A stretch of DNA of 64,000 nucleotides from Rhynochetos jubatus (Eukaryota > Chordata > Aves > Eurypygiformes > Rhynochetidae): positions 64,125,363 through 64,189,362 of the forward strand of contig CM050648.1 in NCBI GenBank assembly GCA_027574665.1. The letters run 5' to 3'. The translations under genes were made by a program, and so were the position numbers. Shown here in pieces: positions 1 through 12,292 of the stretch; within the stretch, counting starts at the first letter, position 1, and every line of letters begins with the position of its first letter. Under the pieces are notes generated by a model, which worked only from the letters and a program-made list of their open reading frames with translations, was not told where the DNA came from and did no database searches.

Positions 1-1055
1 AGCAGTCCACTACCGCAAACACTGTTCTCCAGCATGAAATGGTTTGCTATGCAAGCTGCAAGTGACACCTCATGAAGCTTAAAGTGAGGATTTATAAATT
101 CCTCTGGTCCTAAATCAAAATATGTAAGAACAAAGTGACTTACAAAGCTGTAGAGAAGCAGTTTTTCTGTGCTCCTGAATGTCTGTCTTTAAACACAAAT
201 ATTATGACACCAGTTTGGGATTTTGTCTGTCAACAATAGAATGGTTTGCTTTCCCTTCTGAAGAGAGAAAGCAAAAATATTTTTTGTTAAGGATAAATGT
301 ATATCTCAGAATAAATAAATTTATGTCTTTTTCAAATGGAATTGTAGTCCAGGTATTTTGGGCTTTAGTTGTTTAGGTCAGAGGCTCAGCAGGTTACAGT
401 CACTAAACTGTGAGCTGTTGCACTTGGAATTTTGAATAATTAATGAGTAACAGCAGCAACCCTGCCACTGAAATCTGCATGAGAAACCACTTAGGTCTTC
501 ACATCACCCTGATACAATTATTGTACATGTATGCTTGCTTCATCAAATACGCTTTCAAGTACTTGTGCCTCATACTCGAGCATTGCCTCATTTTATCTAA
601 ATTTTAAGTTTCATGACCTAATGTTGCTTTCCCAACCTTTATCCAGGCTATATACAGAGGCAGCATAGAAACAGTCATTACAGAATTACTGCTGAAGATA
701 ACGATGACAGACCCAGGGAAAAATTTCTGTTTGAACATGAGAATGTACAAAATGTACACAAGACAATTATTCCCTTTCATTAAAAAGAACATCTGACTGT
801 TTATTTCATGTTAACAGGAAGACAAAAGAATGAGACAGGCCAAACACTAGTTTCTTCAGCATAGTTTTCCAATGAAGTTCACCATTTACATCAAATTCAG
901 TGTACAAAAAAAGGAAAGATAAAATCTGGTAGCACGTCAAAATAATGGAGTAAGAAAACCTGTGTTTCAATAAGCAGACTAGCAGTGCATTCACTTTCAA
1001 AGATGACTGCCAAAATATACTTCAGATTCACTGTGTGATTTAAAGTTAAATAAGC

Positions 1056-1068
1056 ATATATATATATA
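1056..1068. repeat. (AT)n microsatellite
   Basis: About six uninterrupted AT dinucleotides sit in an already AT-rich setting. It is a short simple repeat with no further meaning visible. Confidence 0.8.
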
Positions 1069-3830
1069 AATATTCATAGCACCCATCACAAGAATATCTT
1101 GTTCTTTAACAAGTTGCACTTGTAAGTTATGGTGACTATTTTACTTTTATTGTTTTCGTCTTATTTACAAAACGTTTAGTTAACATTTAAAATACCATCA
1201 TTAAAACCGTGACAGGGTCCACAGCCTTCAACCAGGACAGGGTCTCCTTCCAGAAAGCATGCAAAGACAGGGAAGAATTTTCCTTCCCTAAGAGTCTTGT
1301 AACTTAAATAGACAGAACACATGAGTAGGAGGTAAACCTTTCTCCAGTATTACAGGCATGGAACAAAGGTGAAGATAAGTTAAGGGCAACACATGAAAAA
1401 ATACTTACAGCCCACTCGAGAAGCTTAAGCAGACATTAGAAATTTAAATCCAGAGCTGTGATTCTGAAAACCCATTCTCAGCCACCACATAATGCTGGGG
1501 TTTGTAATCACAACAGACACCTCCTTTCTTATTTTACAAGTGCTTCACGCACTTCAAGTTCTGCCATCAGTTATACAACATAACACTCCAGCCACGATGA
1601 CATGGCCAAGCAGCTGGTGATTTTACACCAGAACCCCACCAATGTACAATGAGGATATTTCTCTGCCATCCTAGGTCTTCACCCAGCACACTTTCTCAGA
1701 CACAGAAAATACTAACCATCAGGCTCAGGCTTCTCACAAGACAGAGTGGAAACCACTGTAATACCCTCCCTCCTTGCCTTTTTTAAACAGCTATAGCAGG
1801 AGGTCACCCATACCATTAGATAATAAGCTTGTGATTAGCATACTCACACAGGATGTGGGAAACCAGGGATTGTTTTAGAAGATACTGAGGGGAAAGATCA
1901 GTCTGACTTGATCACAGGGTAACTGTGAGTCACCAGTGTGATCTAGAAGGGGAAAATTAAAAAAAAAAGACAGACAAACAGACCTACGTTGTATCATGAG
2001 GGGATATTTCCAGTCAAGATAGGGAAGAATTAATGTCATCAGACAAGCCACTAGCACAACCTCAGCTGAACACAAGGTACAGTTCTGGTCAGCCGTATTT
2101 AACAACATGAATTTTTTAGTAAAACAGATGCGAGGATGATAAGAGCAATAGGAGCCTATTATATAAGACTAAAAGCCTGCGACATGTCAAGCTGAGGTAA
2201 AGCAAAGCTAAATGTCAGTGTTAGAAGAGAAGAAAATACATGCTGCCCACATACAAATCTAAGCTGAAAAAATGTTTCTAAACATCAGAGGAGCAGGACT
2301 GTGAAAGAACCAGAGGAGAATAGAAAGCCTAGCTATGTTCAAGGCAGAAAGCCAGAGTCTGACCACTGTATTTCAGAGACTGTGTGAATGGCAAGGCTCT
2401 TCCCACAGCAGAACAGCCCCAAATGATACAGGCGACTCCTTTTGCCTGAGGATATTCCAAATCCACATTTCTAGACAGCATACCTGGAGCACCGCGGGAG
2501 GAGGCGGGGAGCAGAGGACTACCTTTTGCCGAACTTGCTCATGTACTGACAGCTGACTTAAAAAAAAAAAAAAAAGATAAAATAATCAAAACCTCAAACA
2601 AAATAAAAGCCACAAAACCAGTGATACCCTAGAAAGGGAGAGAAAAAATGAAGCCTGCTAGCTTTTAGCCAGCTGGGTTTCACTGGAGTGCAGAATGCTG
2701 GATGCCCAACTCTGAGTTCATTAATGAATTCATGTTCATCCATTTTCTCGTGTAAGTGATCCATATGCAGGATAAGAAAGCTGTAACTCTCTCTGCACAA
2801 TGACACACATCTACCGAAGAAAGGGACCACCACTCCTGTCCAGCAGCCTGCTCCTTGGAGTGGGAATGCAGGTCTGAACCCTTCGGGGAAAACAGAGCAG
2901 TAGGATCTTGGCTAGCCAGCGCTCTTGCAAGTTTGTGGGCACCTGCTCTCAGGAAAGGGCTGAGACACACACAAAGCTCACCCCCAGCCCCTCACAGTTC
3001 TGGGAACAGGAACAGCAGTGTAACACACCCTGTTTGGATGGACACTGACTTCAAGGAGCCTTCTGTTCAGCTTCTTGGCTACGTGGGATAATAATCTGAG
3101 ACAGCCAACTCTCAGCACGAGAGAGACTAGGTGCTTTACACAAGGCTCTTCCAGTCACCTTAACCCCTACTTCCCAAATCATTCACAAACCAGCTGTTCT
3201 TTTCATAGCACTCCAAGCCTATATTCCAAAATATTCCTTAAAATCCCCTCCCCTCCTCAAGCATTCTGCAGTAAAGGCTCCACCATTGGAAAGCACTGAT
3301 GTATCTACAGTCCGCCACTGAAAATTTAGGTCACGTCCATATAACAAACTCTCCAGCAACAGACATTTCAAACCTGTGTGTGCATTATCATATCGTTGAT
3401 TCAACAGATAAAGAGTGGGATGAGAGACGCCCTTAACAAAAGTTAAAACCTTTCAGAAAATAGATACTGAGCTGCTGGTTTGGCTGAATTCCTTACTTTC
3501 CCACCTCAAACAACACCTCTACCTAACCCGGTACTGTCAACTCTTCATTCAGCTACAGCTCTCTCAAGCACCAAAAGCTCCTATCACTAAAAGTGCAGGC
3601 AATAATACAAGTTATTTTCTGAAGTACAAATTACATGATACTCCAATCAAAAATTCAGGTTAATGTTAAATAACACTTAGGTAACATTCTATGATTCTAC
3701 CTACAAGCAAAAACAATTACTCTTTTATTTAATGTAGCCTCTTGCTTAAACCAGCTTTTAATGAGATAAGTGATTGATCAGTTTGCAAGCAATGAAATTC
3801 CACTGACAGCTTTTAACGGTTTCTTAACTC

Positions 3831-3848
3831 TTTTTTTTTTTTTTTTTT
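3831..3848. repeat. Poly(T)18 tract
   Basis: An uninterrupted run of 18 T reads as poly(A) on the minus strand. No AATAAA signal lies just upstream on the minus strand, so I do not read it as a retrocopy tail. Confidence 0.85.
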
Positions 3849-6829
3849 ACTGGAAATCCAGCTATTTTAAGTAACTGGTTATAATTAGCTGGACATGTGG
3901 CAGCTGGAGCCTTTCACTCCCAAATGCATTGGTGATGACCCCCGTATAGCACCAGTCCCTTCTTTACGCCAACACTGCCCAGCTGTAGTCCATAATGATT
4001 TAAAATACCACAGACTAAATATTACAATAATTCTGAATGACCAAACTAAGCTAATGCTACAGTTTTAATCTTCTTTTAGTGCATACAATAAATCTAATGC
4101 CTTACAGTTTACAAATATCCATAAGTAAATCCATTCCTGGTTTGGCATTAGGAGATAGTTTTTGCATGCTCCCCCTTCCCCTACCTGCCTGACCTTGTAT
4201 TATAAACACAGTATTGCAAGCAGAAGGAAATCTTCTCCCTTGGCCAGAAACACGCTGTTTATTCCTCACAGCAATGCTACTCGGCAGACTGTCCAGTCTG
4301 AACTCTGATTTCTTGCCTCAGTTTCGCCTGAACATCATTTTCATTTTCTGTCTCGTGTGAACTGGTACAACTTTTGTGAGGCTGAAAAGTCACTTGCCTA
4401 CTTCAGGCTCTTTGTTACGAATTTCTGTTGGGACAGCAATCACAAGAATCTCTCTAAAGAGATTGTACTTTATGACAGGTGTTGAAGTGAAATAATTTAA
4501 GTGTATCTTTTAATTTCATCTAAGGATAGCTTCGTTTTCAGGAACTTGAGTGACACCACATTTCATAAAATCTGGTATTCTGTGTAAAGTCAGATCATTA
4601 GATCATAAACCATTTTGGTAAAAATACAGCAGGTCTCTAAATAGTGGTGATTTTAGTTACAACAAAGATTAAAACCCATTCAATAACATCAAAGCACAGG
4701 GTTCCCAACCAAATACAAATAATTTCAAACATTTCTGAATTTCAGCATCCGTTAAATAGAGAATACTTAAAATACCTAAAACAGTAAATGACAGGCAACT
4801 TATTCAACTGACACTACAGGAGGAATTTTTATACAAACAGAATGTAATTATAAGAGTATGTTGACTCAATTCCAGCTTAAGTCAACGCCTCTCTCAATCA
4901 ATTTAAAAAAAAAATCACAAGATGATTCAATACCACAAAAAGACATATGCAGAATAACCTTTTTATCTATTTATTATCTATTTAAAATTAGTATGACAGC
5001 AAACATTAAAGTCTTAAAATCTTCTTGCAATCATTTGGTCTTACTTATTTGGTTTTCTTATACAAGCAAACCCACTGAAGACAACTGCATTGTTTTGCAT
5101 CAGGAAGACCCTGCAAAACCAGCTTTCATGCTTGTCTGTGCCAGTGTTATTGCTGTAATGCCCGAGTGATTATGAAATTACTTAATTGCTCTCTTTCCAA
5201 AGCCCTGGTTCTTTCTCCCAGGTTAAAGTACAGAGCTGGCTGATTGTGAAATACCTTTAACCATTTGGCCATCTTCAAATGTAATATTCTACCAATGTCA
5301 TATCTGCATGTTAATCTTTTATTTGCAGTGATTAATTTACTAAACTGGACAGAAGGAAAATGTGATTTTACACTTTGCAAATAATTAAAGCACAAATTCC
5401 TAAAATATGAGACACACAGACTTTAGAGATAAAAGTAAAAGCTTGTGTATCTACAACTTACAATGCATGGACTATTTATCTTTTAGCATCTGACTTTTTT
5501 CCCCTACATTCATTTTTCAGGCTCAGTTTAGAAATCATCAATATGATGAGGGTACATGTAAGACTGAGTTAAAATACTGACAATTATTTGCAACCTGTTA
5601 TGATTTTTTCCCTAAGTATTAAATTCTGACTGCAATTCAACACTACTGGAAGCATTAAAATCATGAGTTAATTACACATGCCATTCGAAACATATTATGA
5701 GAGCTGTATTTCTGATTAATTCACCTCTGACAGAATTGTTACTAGAACATTCCTAACTTGTAAAATGTAACTCTTACATTCAGTTCAGCTACTGCTCCTG
5801 GAGAAATGTTTCACTGAACAAGTTTATAACTTCACTCCCAAGATGTTTTTCAGATCCTAAATAATAATGCAGTGAATAAAAATGAATACCTAAAACATAA
5901 TGTATAGTTCTGTACAGCATGCAAGTAAGGACAACTGTCACCACATGACAAAATTATTTTGATACAGGATGAACTACACAGACAATAACAGGAGAGGTTG
6001 GAAAACTAAATGTCTGAACCAATAAGGCATGTGGTGCCAATGACAAGGTCCGAGATATACTAAATACTCCAGTAAGTCATCATGAGCTTAGTGCTCAACA
6101 CCATACAATCAGGTTAAATTTTTTTGCTTCTTACTACATGCAAATCAAGCCAGTCTCAGTTTTACTGAGGGTCATACTGCATTTGAGGGTTGTTGGTGTT
6201 TTCCAAAGCCCACCTAAAAAAATTATGCGTAATAAGGGAATATGAAAGGTTGAGTAGAAGAAAAAAAAAAGTCACCACATGACTGGAAAAGTTTTAAATG
6301 CATTTCAGAATGCAAATAAAGATGTTTCACATACCCTCCTCCCTGACACCTGCATATGCATTTCTTGGTATTATCAAGCTAATGGCAGGATTAGGGAACT
6401 AAATCAACGTGAAAGGGAATCCAGACAAAGCCCACTGGCTATAAGCAGATCATCAATACAATGATCAAACAAGTATAATTATTAAACTTACTGTCACTTT
6501 TGCTGCCACCTTCCTTCCTTGCAAATTCCTCGAACACCCACAGGGAGCAAGAATCACTCTGGCAGAGACATCCTGTTCCTAACAGGCTTGCTCCCCCAAG
6601 TCACATGAAGCCCCAACACATTCATCACCACATTCCCAAGATGCAGGTGCTCCATCCTGTGACCAGCATGCACTCAGTCACCTACAGATGAACAGCAACT
6701 GGGCATCCAGGAAAGAAAAGCAGGAAAGGGATTGTGCACACATTACCAAGCCTGAGGGATCACTGGGAAAGAAAGCACCACGGTCCAGCCTACTTCTATC
6801 GTTTGTTAGTCTACTCCAATGGGATGTTC

Positions 6830-8035
6830 AGACAGATTCACACCAGGATGTGATTTCTTGGCATATGAAGAAGACAGTGATTGGGAGTCACCAGCATGGA
6901 TTTACCAAGCTTAAACAATGCCTGACTGATATGATTGCCCTCTGTCATAAACTGACAGAATTTACAGATGAGAGATCAGTGGTGTCATCTCCCTTGATTT
7001 TAACAAGACTTTCAATGCAGTCTCCCACAGCATCTTTGCACCTAAACTGCTTGAAGTTACAGTCTAGATGGGTAGACTACTTGATGATAAAACCCCCTGT
7101 CACTGCCATTAGGCTCCAACAGTAGCTGTTAATGGTTCACCATCTACCCATAAACTGGTTAAAAGCAGATAGGTTAGGGGCCCTATCCTGTTTAATATCT
7201 TTAACAGTGACCTGGCAGAGCACAGAAAACATACCCTCAGCAGGTTTGCAGACACCACCAGACCTAGTGGTGCAGCTGATGAACTGCAGGGCAGGGCTGC
7301 CATTCAGAACGACTTAAAAAGGCTTGAGGAATGGGCTAAGAGAAACTTTGTGAAAGCACAGCCTGAAGACTCTGGCAAACCACCCTGTAGAAAAAGGCCT
7401 GGGGATCCTAGAGGACAACAGGTGAGACACAAATCAGCAGCCCAATTGGTAGCAGTGAAAGCTAACATCCTGGGCTGTGGCAGCAGGAACACAGCCAGAG
7501 GACTGAAGGAAGCAACTGTTCTGCTTTGTGCACCATCCATTACTCCAGTGTCTGGACCACTGGGTCCACTTTTGAATCCCCACCATGAAAGTCAAACAGA
7601 GAAAGTTCAGTGGAAGGCTGTCAAAAGAGTTGGTAGCTGGAGCATGCGCCCTGTGAGGAGGGGCTGAAGACACTAGGGTTGTTCAGCCAAAAGAGGCTTT
7701 AGAGCATCTAATAGTGGCTTCCCAATATTTAAGACCAGATCACTGAAAAGGTGGAGCGGGCTTTTTACTGAGGTGCATTGGGCGGGGGAGTGTGAATGTC
7801 AACTGAAGGCAGGTAATCTATAGAGGGGGGGAAAAAAAAAAAAAAGAGGATAATCAAGCACTGGAACAACTGCCCCAAAATATAGTAGAATATGTGTGCT
7901 TGGAGCTTTCCAAGATCCAAACAAAGCCCTAAGTAACCTGGTCTGGTCTTGTACAGGATCCTGCTTTGGGCAGAAGGAGGGACTGGAGACCGCTCAAAGT
8001 CTCTTCTAACCTGAACGAGTCTACAAATCTGTGTT
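6830..8035 (+). mobile_element. Old 5'-truncated CR1 LINE with decayed reverse transcriptase and 3' UTR
   Basis: Translated segments match conserved parts of the CR1 ORF2 reverse transcriptase, in order: HGFTKLKQCLTDMIA near 6897-6941, GPILFNIFNSDL near 7178-7215, and FADTTRPSG near 7246-7272 followed by QNDLKRLEEWAKRNF near 7300-7350. These pieces are not in one continuous frame. The family catalytic motif FADD reads FADT here, so an essential aspartate is lost. Downstream, 7650-7720 matches the CR1 segment coding 'EERL..LGLFS', and 7930-8025 matches the 3' UTR end that in CR1 reads 'agaggtcccttccaacctaa'. A poly(A) run near 7830-7845 interrupts it. The copy starts mid-ORF2, so it is 5' truncated, as is usual for CR1. 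It cannot be active. The left edge is approximate. Confidence 0.85.
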
Positions 8036-8362
8036 GGAACTGTGCAGGTATGTTAAGCAAAGCATGCACATCTAGGCACAATGCACCCAGGCAGACAAGA
8101 GAAACTTCAAGCATTCTCAAACCATGCTGTACAAACGATCTATGTACGTGCAGTAAATTGAATGCCTTCGCTACCCTCATAATTGTATGCACTGATGCAG
8201 ATCGAAAGAACTGTGTTTGCGTGTATTCAGGCACATGACTGACAAGGGTCCCATAGAACACGTCCTTCAAAACCCTCTACAAAGCTACTTGACTCACCAA
8301 GCCAGGAACACCGAACAACTTTAACCACAATGAATCTTAATTCATTTAGTATCACTGCAGCT

Positions 8363-8386
8363 GGGGGGGGGGGGGGGGGGAGGGGG
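8363..8386 (+). repeat. Poly(G) tract, G18 then A then G5
   Basis: Eighteen consecutive G are followed by one A and five more G. Runs of this kind are polymorphic, prone to sequencing error, and can fold as a G-quadruplex. It lies about 330 bases past the CR1 3' end and is not part of that match. Confidence 0.9.
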
Positions 8387-9635
8387 TGTAAATCACCAAA
8401 CCCAGAAGCTAATTATAAACAAGAAGAGACTACAGGTAGAGCACACCCTTCATGGCTGATACAACAGTCCCTATCAGTAGAGTATAAGCAGCAGGTAAGA
8501 ATTCTGAGCATGATGCTATTCAGTGTTGTACCAGATAACTGCATTACGTCAAACAGCATACTTCTATTTCTGCTATATGCTGTTCATGGTATATATATTT
8601 TACCCCTCTCACTAAGGCCTAACAGTTGGCCCAAATACTACTCAGAGATTAAATGTACTTACCGTTTGCAATAAAAGGCCAATTAGAAGTAATGAAAAGT
8701 ATTTTGCAATACTTCTCATGCTTTCTAGGGGCACACAGAATTATGACTTGTGGCGACAATTCCAGCCTTTAGTTGGAACCAAGTTTCTTCATACAGTGCT
8801 TTCATTAATAAATAAGGTTGTGGCACTTAGGAGGTAGAATTAAAAAAAATAATTGAAATTTAAAACCTCAAACCCAATAACCACACTACATACAAAGCGT
8901 TTTACCACAGGAGGAGGAGAGTAGAACATTTTGCAGCCCACTGTACAAGTCAGCCAAAATTTAAGATGAACTTTTCAATGTCAACAGTCCTGCATTTGGT
9001 TGAAGAACGCCACCTAAATTTGCCATGAAAACAACAACTTTACCCTGGGATCCTATTACAGATTCTTTCCCATTTGATGAGAGTGCCTTTCTGAAAAACA
9101 AAAACAAAGCCAAATTATTGCCTACCCTCCAGGTGAACAGTGCTGAGTCAGACTATGCTGATGAAAGCTATACAGAAGCTTATACTTATCTCTTTTCCAC
9201 AAACAAGTCAGGGCAAAATAATAGTACACATGAAAGATTATGAAAAACCAAGCCAGTGAGTTTCTATTTGTAGAAGCTACACACTTTGTTCAGGAAGAAG
9301 TCCCTTGACACAGTAACTTCCACCATTTGGGGAAAGAGTCTAAGTGTAAAATGCCCAACAGAAGCCAAAGTAAAAAGATAATTGCAACTGGTTTTCTCCA
9401 AATCAGTCCCAATTACTTCAGCATGTATATTAAACTAAAAAAACCACCATGAATAAAATATCACCATTTTGCCTTCCTTCTACGTTCACAAAAATAAAGT
9501 GAAAGTTAACACCAAAGCTGACTTAAGATATGTGAAAAGGTTCTGCCTATTCTTGCTATCGCAGATTTTGCTGATACATGATGAAGCAACCATTTCCACA
9601 ACAGTGCAGCACTGTCTTTTAAGTCAGTGTTTGGG

Positions 9636-9705
9636 TTTTTTTTTATTTGGGGGAGGCGGGGGGGGGGGGAGGTGTCTTCTGATTTTGGTTTGGTTTTTTT
9701 TTTTT
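9636..9705 (+). repeat. T-rich / G-rich / T-rich low-complexity block
   Basis: A T-run at 9636-9644, a G-rich segment at 9649-9672 with 12 consecutive G at 9658-9669, and a T12 run at 9694-9705 follow one another closely. The G-rich centre has several G-runs and could form a quadruplex. No open frame of note spans it except a short one that translates to poly-Gly and poly-Phe. Confidence 0.8.
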
Positions 9706-12282
9706 CCCCATGAACTGAGCAATGTAGAGATGAAAATACCTAGAATCAAATTGCTGAGCATTTTTCAGTGACCGCTTCACTAAAGAGCCAAACTCAAATG
9801 GGATCACAGTACAATCTGACAATGGATTTGGGTATTTTAAGGGGATACTGGGTTTTGCTCCTATTTTAGCTCTCTAGGACGGTGTGAGCTGTTAAAACAC
9901 TAGGAATGCAACGCAATAATGGTGAGAAAGTTTCCTGTTATAATATCATTCTTTATGGATAAAGCTTCAAGGAACACATCAATCTCCGAAGTTACTGCTT
10001 CATATTGTTTCATCACTATTTTACACCACACCACAGATCTGCTGAAAACATCAGCCACTTATTTTCCTTGTTTTGGCTTCAGTCTTTGCTGCCATAGGTT
10101 TTTCACTGTAACAGGTCCTTTCTGGACACAAAATTGGACAGCTGTCCTTCACACAAAAGGACAGTGGATGCGCAAAACCATCATAATTCCTTCTTAACAC
10201 TTAAAGGGACAAGTATACGATTTTGGTTTAATCCCTGCAAACTCTACCTATGCTAACATTTCAGGTTATATTCTAACACTACTTTTCATCCACAGAATTT
10301 ACAAGATTTGACAAAAGAGTTTAACTACGGACTGATTTTTTTAGAATCAGAAGAGGGATGCTGACATCTGAGAAATAACATGGATGGAGAAAGGCAAGTG
10401 AAAAGCATTACAATACATTACACAACATCTTAAGGCAATGTTTTGCTGTTAACCATGAGATGCTGAATTTAACTGTGATCCCAGAAGTGCATGGGTCTCT
10501 TCTAAGGTGAGCTGAGAGTCCAAGTTATTCAAGGAATTTGTCACAGACTCCAGGAGCATTTCCTGGGAGTGGGTACCGTGGGAAGCCAATCACCGTTCTA
10601 AATATATATTTAACATATTAGTCAGAAGAAAATGGCCGTGGGACAAATGTTGATGACACTCAGGTTTATGCAGAGATTTTAAGGCCAGAGGACAGTAACA
10701 GCTGTCACTGGGATCTGCAGGAATTGCTCCACTAAAAAAAAAACCAAGAAACTAACCCAGCGTATACAAAGGCTGAGGAATGAGTGAGATTTGGTCAGTT
10801 GGAGCAGAGAAGGTAGAAGTGACACTGTTCGACTGGCAAGGAAGAAGATAGGAGAAGACAGCAAAGACCATCTCTACCACTGAATGCGCTCAATGAGCAT
10901 TACCAACCTGAAGCCACTCTACTTTACTTCAGTACGTCTATCTAAAACCTACCCAGGAAAACCATTAAAGTAAATGCTAAGTAGAAGGTACAGGACAAGT
11001 GTCCATAGGTCTCTGAGGCTATAGTTACATTGGAAACTATGATTTTACTGTGATGGTTTTACCAGTGAAACAGCTTATGTCCCAAGATGAACCTACCTCA
11101 GGGATGGCTTCTTATCATCACACCACAGTGTGGCCATCCCATGCCCAGCAGATCCTTAAACACCACAGAAGCAGCAGCTATACGCTGTCCTCCAAAAGCC
11201 GCTTGGGTACCCAGAATATGCTATTGCCTTCCAACCTGGAAACCATCAGGGCACAATTTATAACCCAATAAAAATTGGCAGGGCACTGACAATGACAGAA
11301 CTGGTCTATTTCAGGGCTTTTTTGAATCTTTGGAGGACAAACATACTACCATTGAGATGACAGGCTGCTGCTGTACTATACAAGTCCTTGATCAAACCTA
11401 ATCCAGCCAACTGACCATTATTTTTCATGGTCTTGCATTTGTATTCACAAGACCACAAATCAAGAGGACTGACTTGAAAACGCAGACAGATGCAATGAAC
11501 ATATCGGTACCTTTGATAACAACATTCCCCCTTCTGTATTCTTGAAAATTCTCTTTCACAAAGTGAAGAATTGAAAACAAACAATAAGACCAGGTATAGG
11601 GGTTGTAAACAATACATAAACTTCCTCCAGAACAGCCTTATGTGTGTCTTAGTACGATCTTTCATGCTGCCATGTGTCTGTTAGTACTAATCTCTCCTGC
11701 TGCCAAGCCTCTTTTTTCAAGTGCCTGAATTCCAAAGATAGCTCTAACTTGTCCAACTGCATTGTTTTACCCGAACTTTGTGACTTCTAATAAGAAGTAG
11801 GCTAAAACCAAACATATTTTCAAATGTGATGCAGAGATTTCAACTCTTCAGCAGAAGCCAAAGATAATGCACCAGGTAAACATATAAAAATACACTACAT
11901 GCCTGAATTAATTTTAGGAATGTATGTTGGCATGTATTTTCTTTGACTTTCCTTTCCCTCCCACTTTCAAATAATAATAGTTAAGACAGCAGATTTCCTC
12001 AGTTCTTAATTTCACCAATCTGGAAAAGCCTGAATTTAAACTTTTGGGAAAGCCTAAACATTTGGGAATGTTTAAGAAACTAAATATTAAGAAATTTTGC
12101 AATTATACACCAAGAAATTTTGCAAGTTTTGGAACAAAATACAAAAAAGTAAAGTTTAAAAACCATCTTTCCTTTCAATGGGCAAAACAAACCTCGCACA
12201 GATAATATATTGATAAAAAACTGTGGAACATTATCCATATAAAAATCACTATTTTACCTTCAATCAATATGTATTTAAAAAA

Positions 12283-12292
12283 ATATATATAT
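12283..12292. repeat. (AT)n microsatellite
   Basis: This is a short AT dinucleotide run within AT-rich DNA. Confidence 0.6.

Larger units (their letters stand above)
1..6829. other. AT-rich non-coding stretch, left flank
   Basis: I see no supported gene here. Open frames are all about 100 codons or fewer, overlap each other on both strands and resemble no family I know. Low-complexity items are an (AT)n run at 1056-1068, A16 at 2560-2575 and T18 at 3831-3848. The stretch could be intergenic DNA or intron; nothing in the sequence decides which. No strong splice-site pair flanking a long open frame was found. Confidence 0.6.

Noticed and set aside
6688-7125. 145-codon + strand frame as an independent gene
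   Set aside because: Its second half is decayed CR1 reverse transcriptase and its first half resembles nothing. The CR1 annotation accounts for it.
11050-11272. 73-codon frame followed by AATAAA as a terminal exon
   Set aside because: A single AATAAA in AT-rich DNA is weak evidence, and no acceptor or poly(A) run supports it.
11306-11665. 119-codon minus-strand ATG frame
   Set aside because: No domain, no splice signals and no similarity I recognise.
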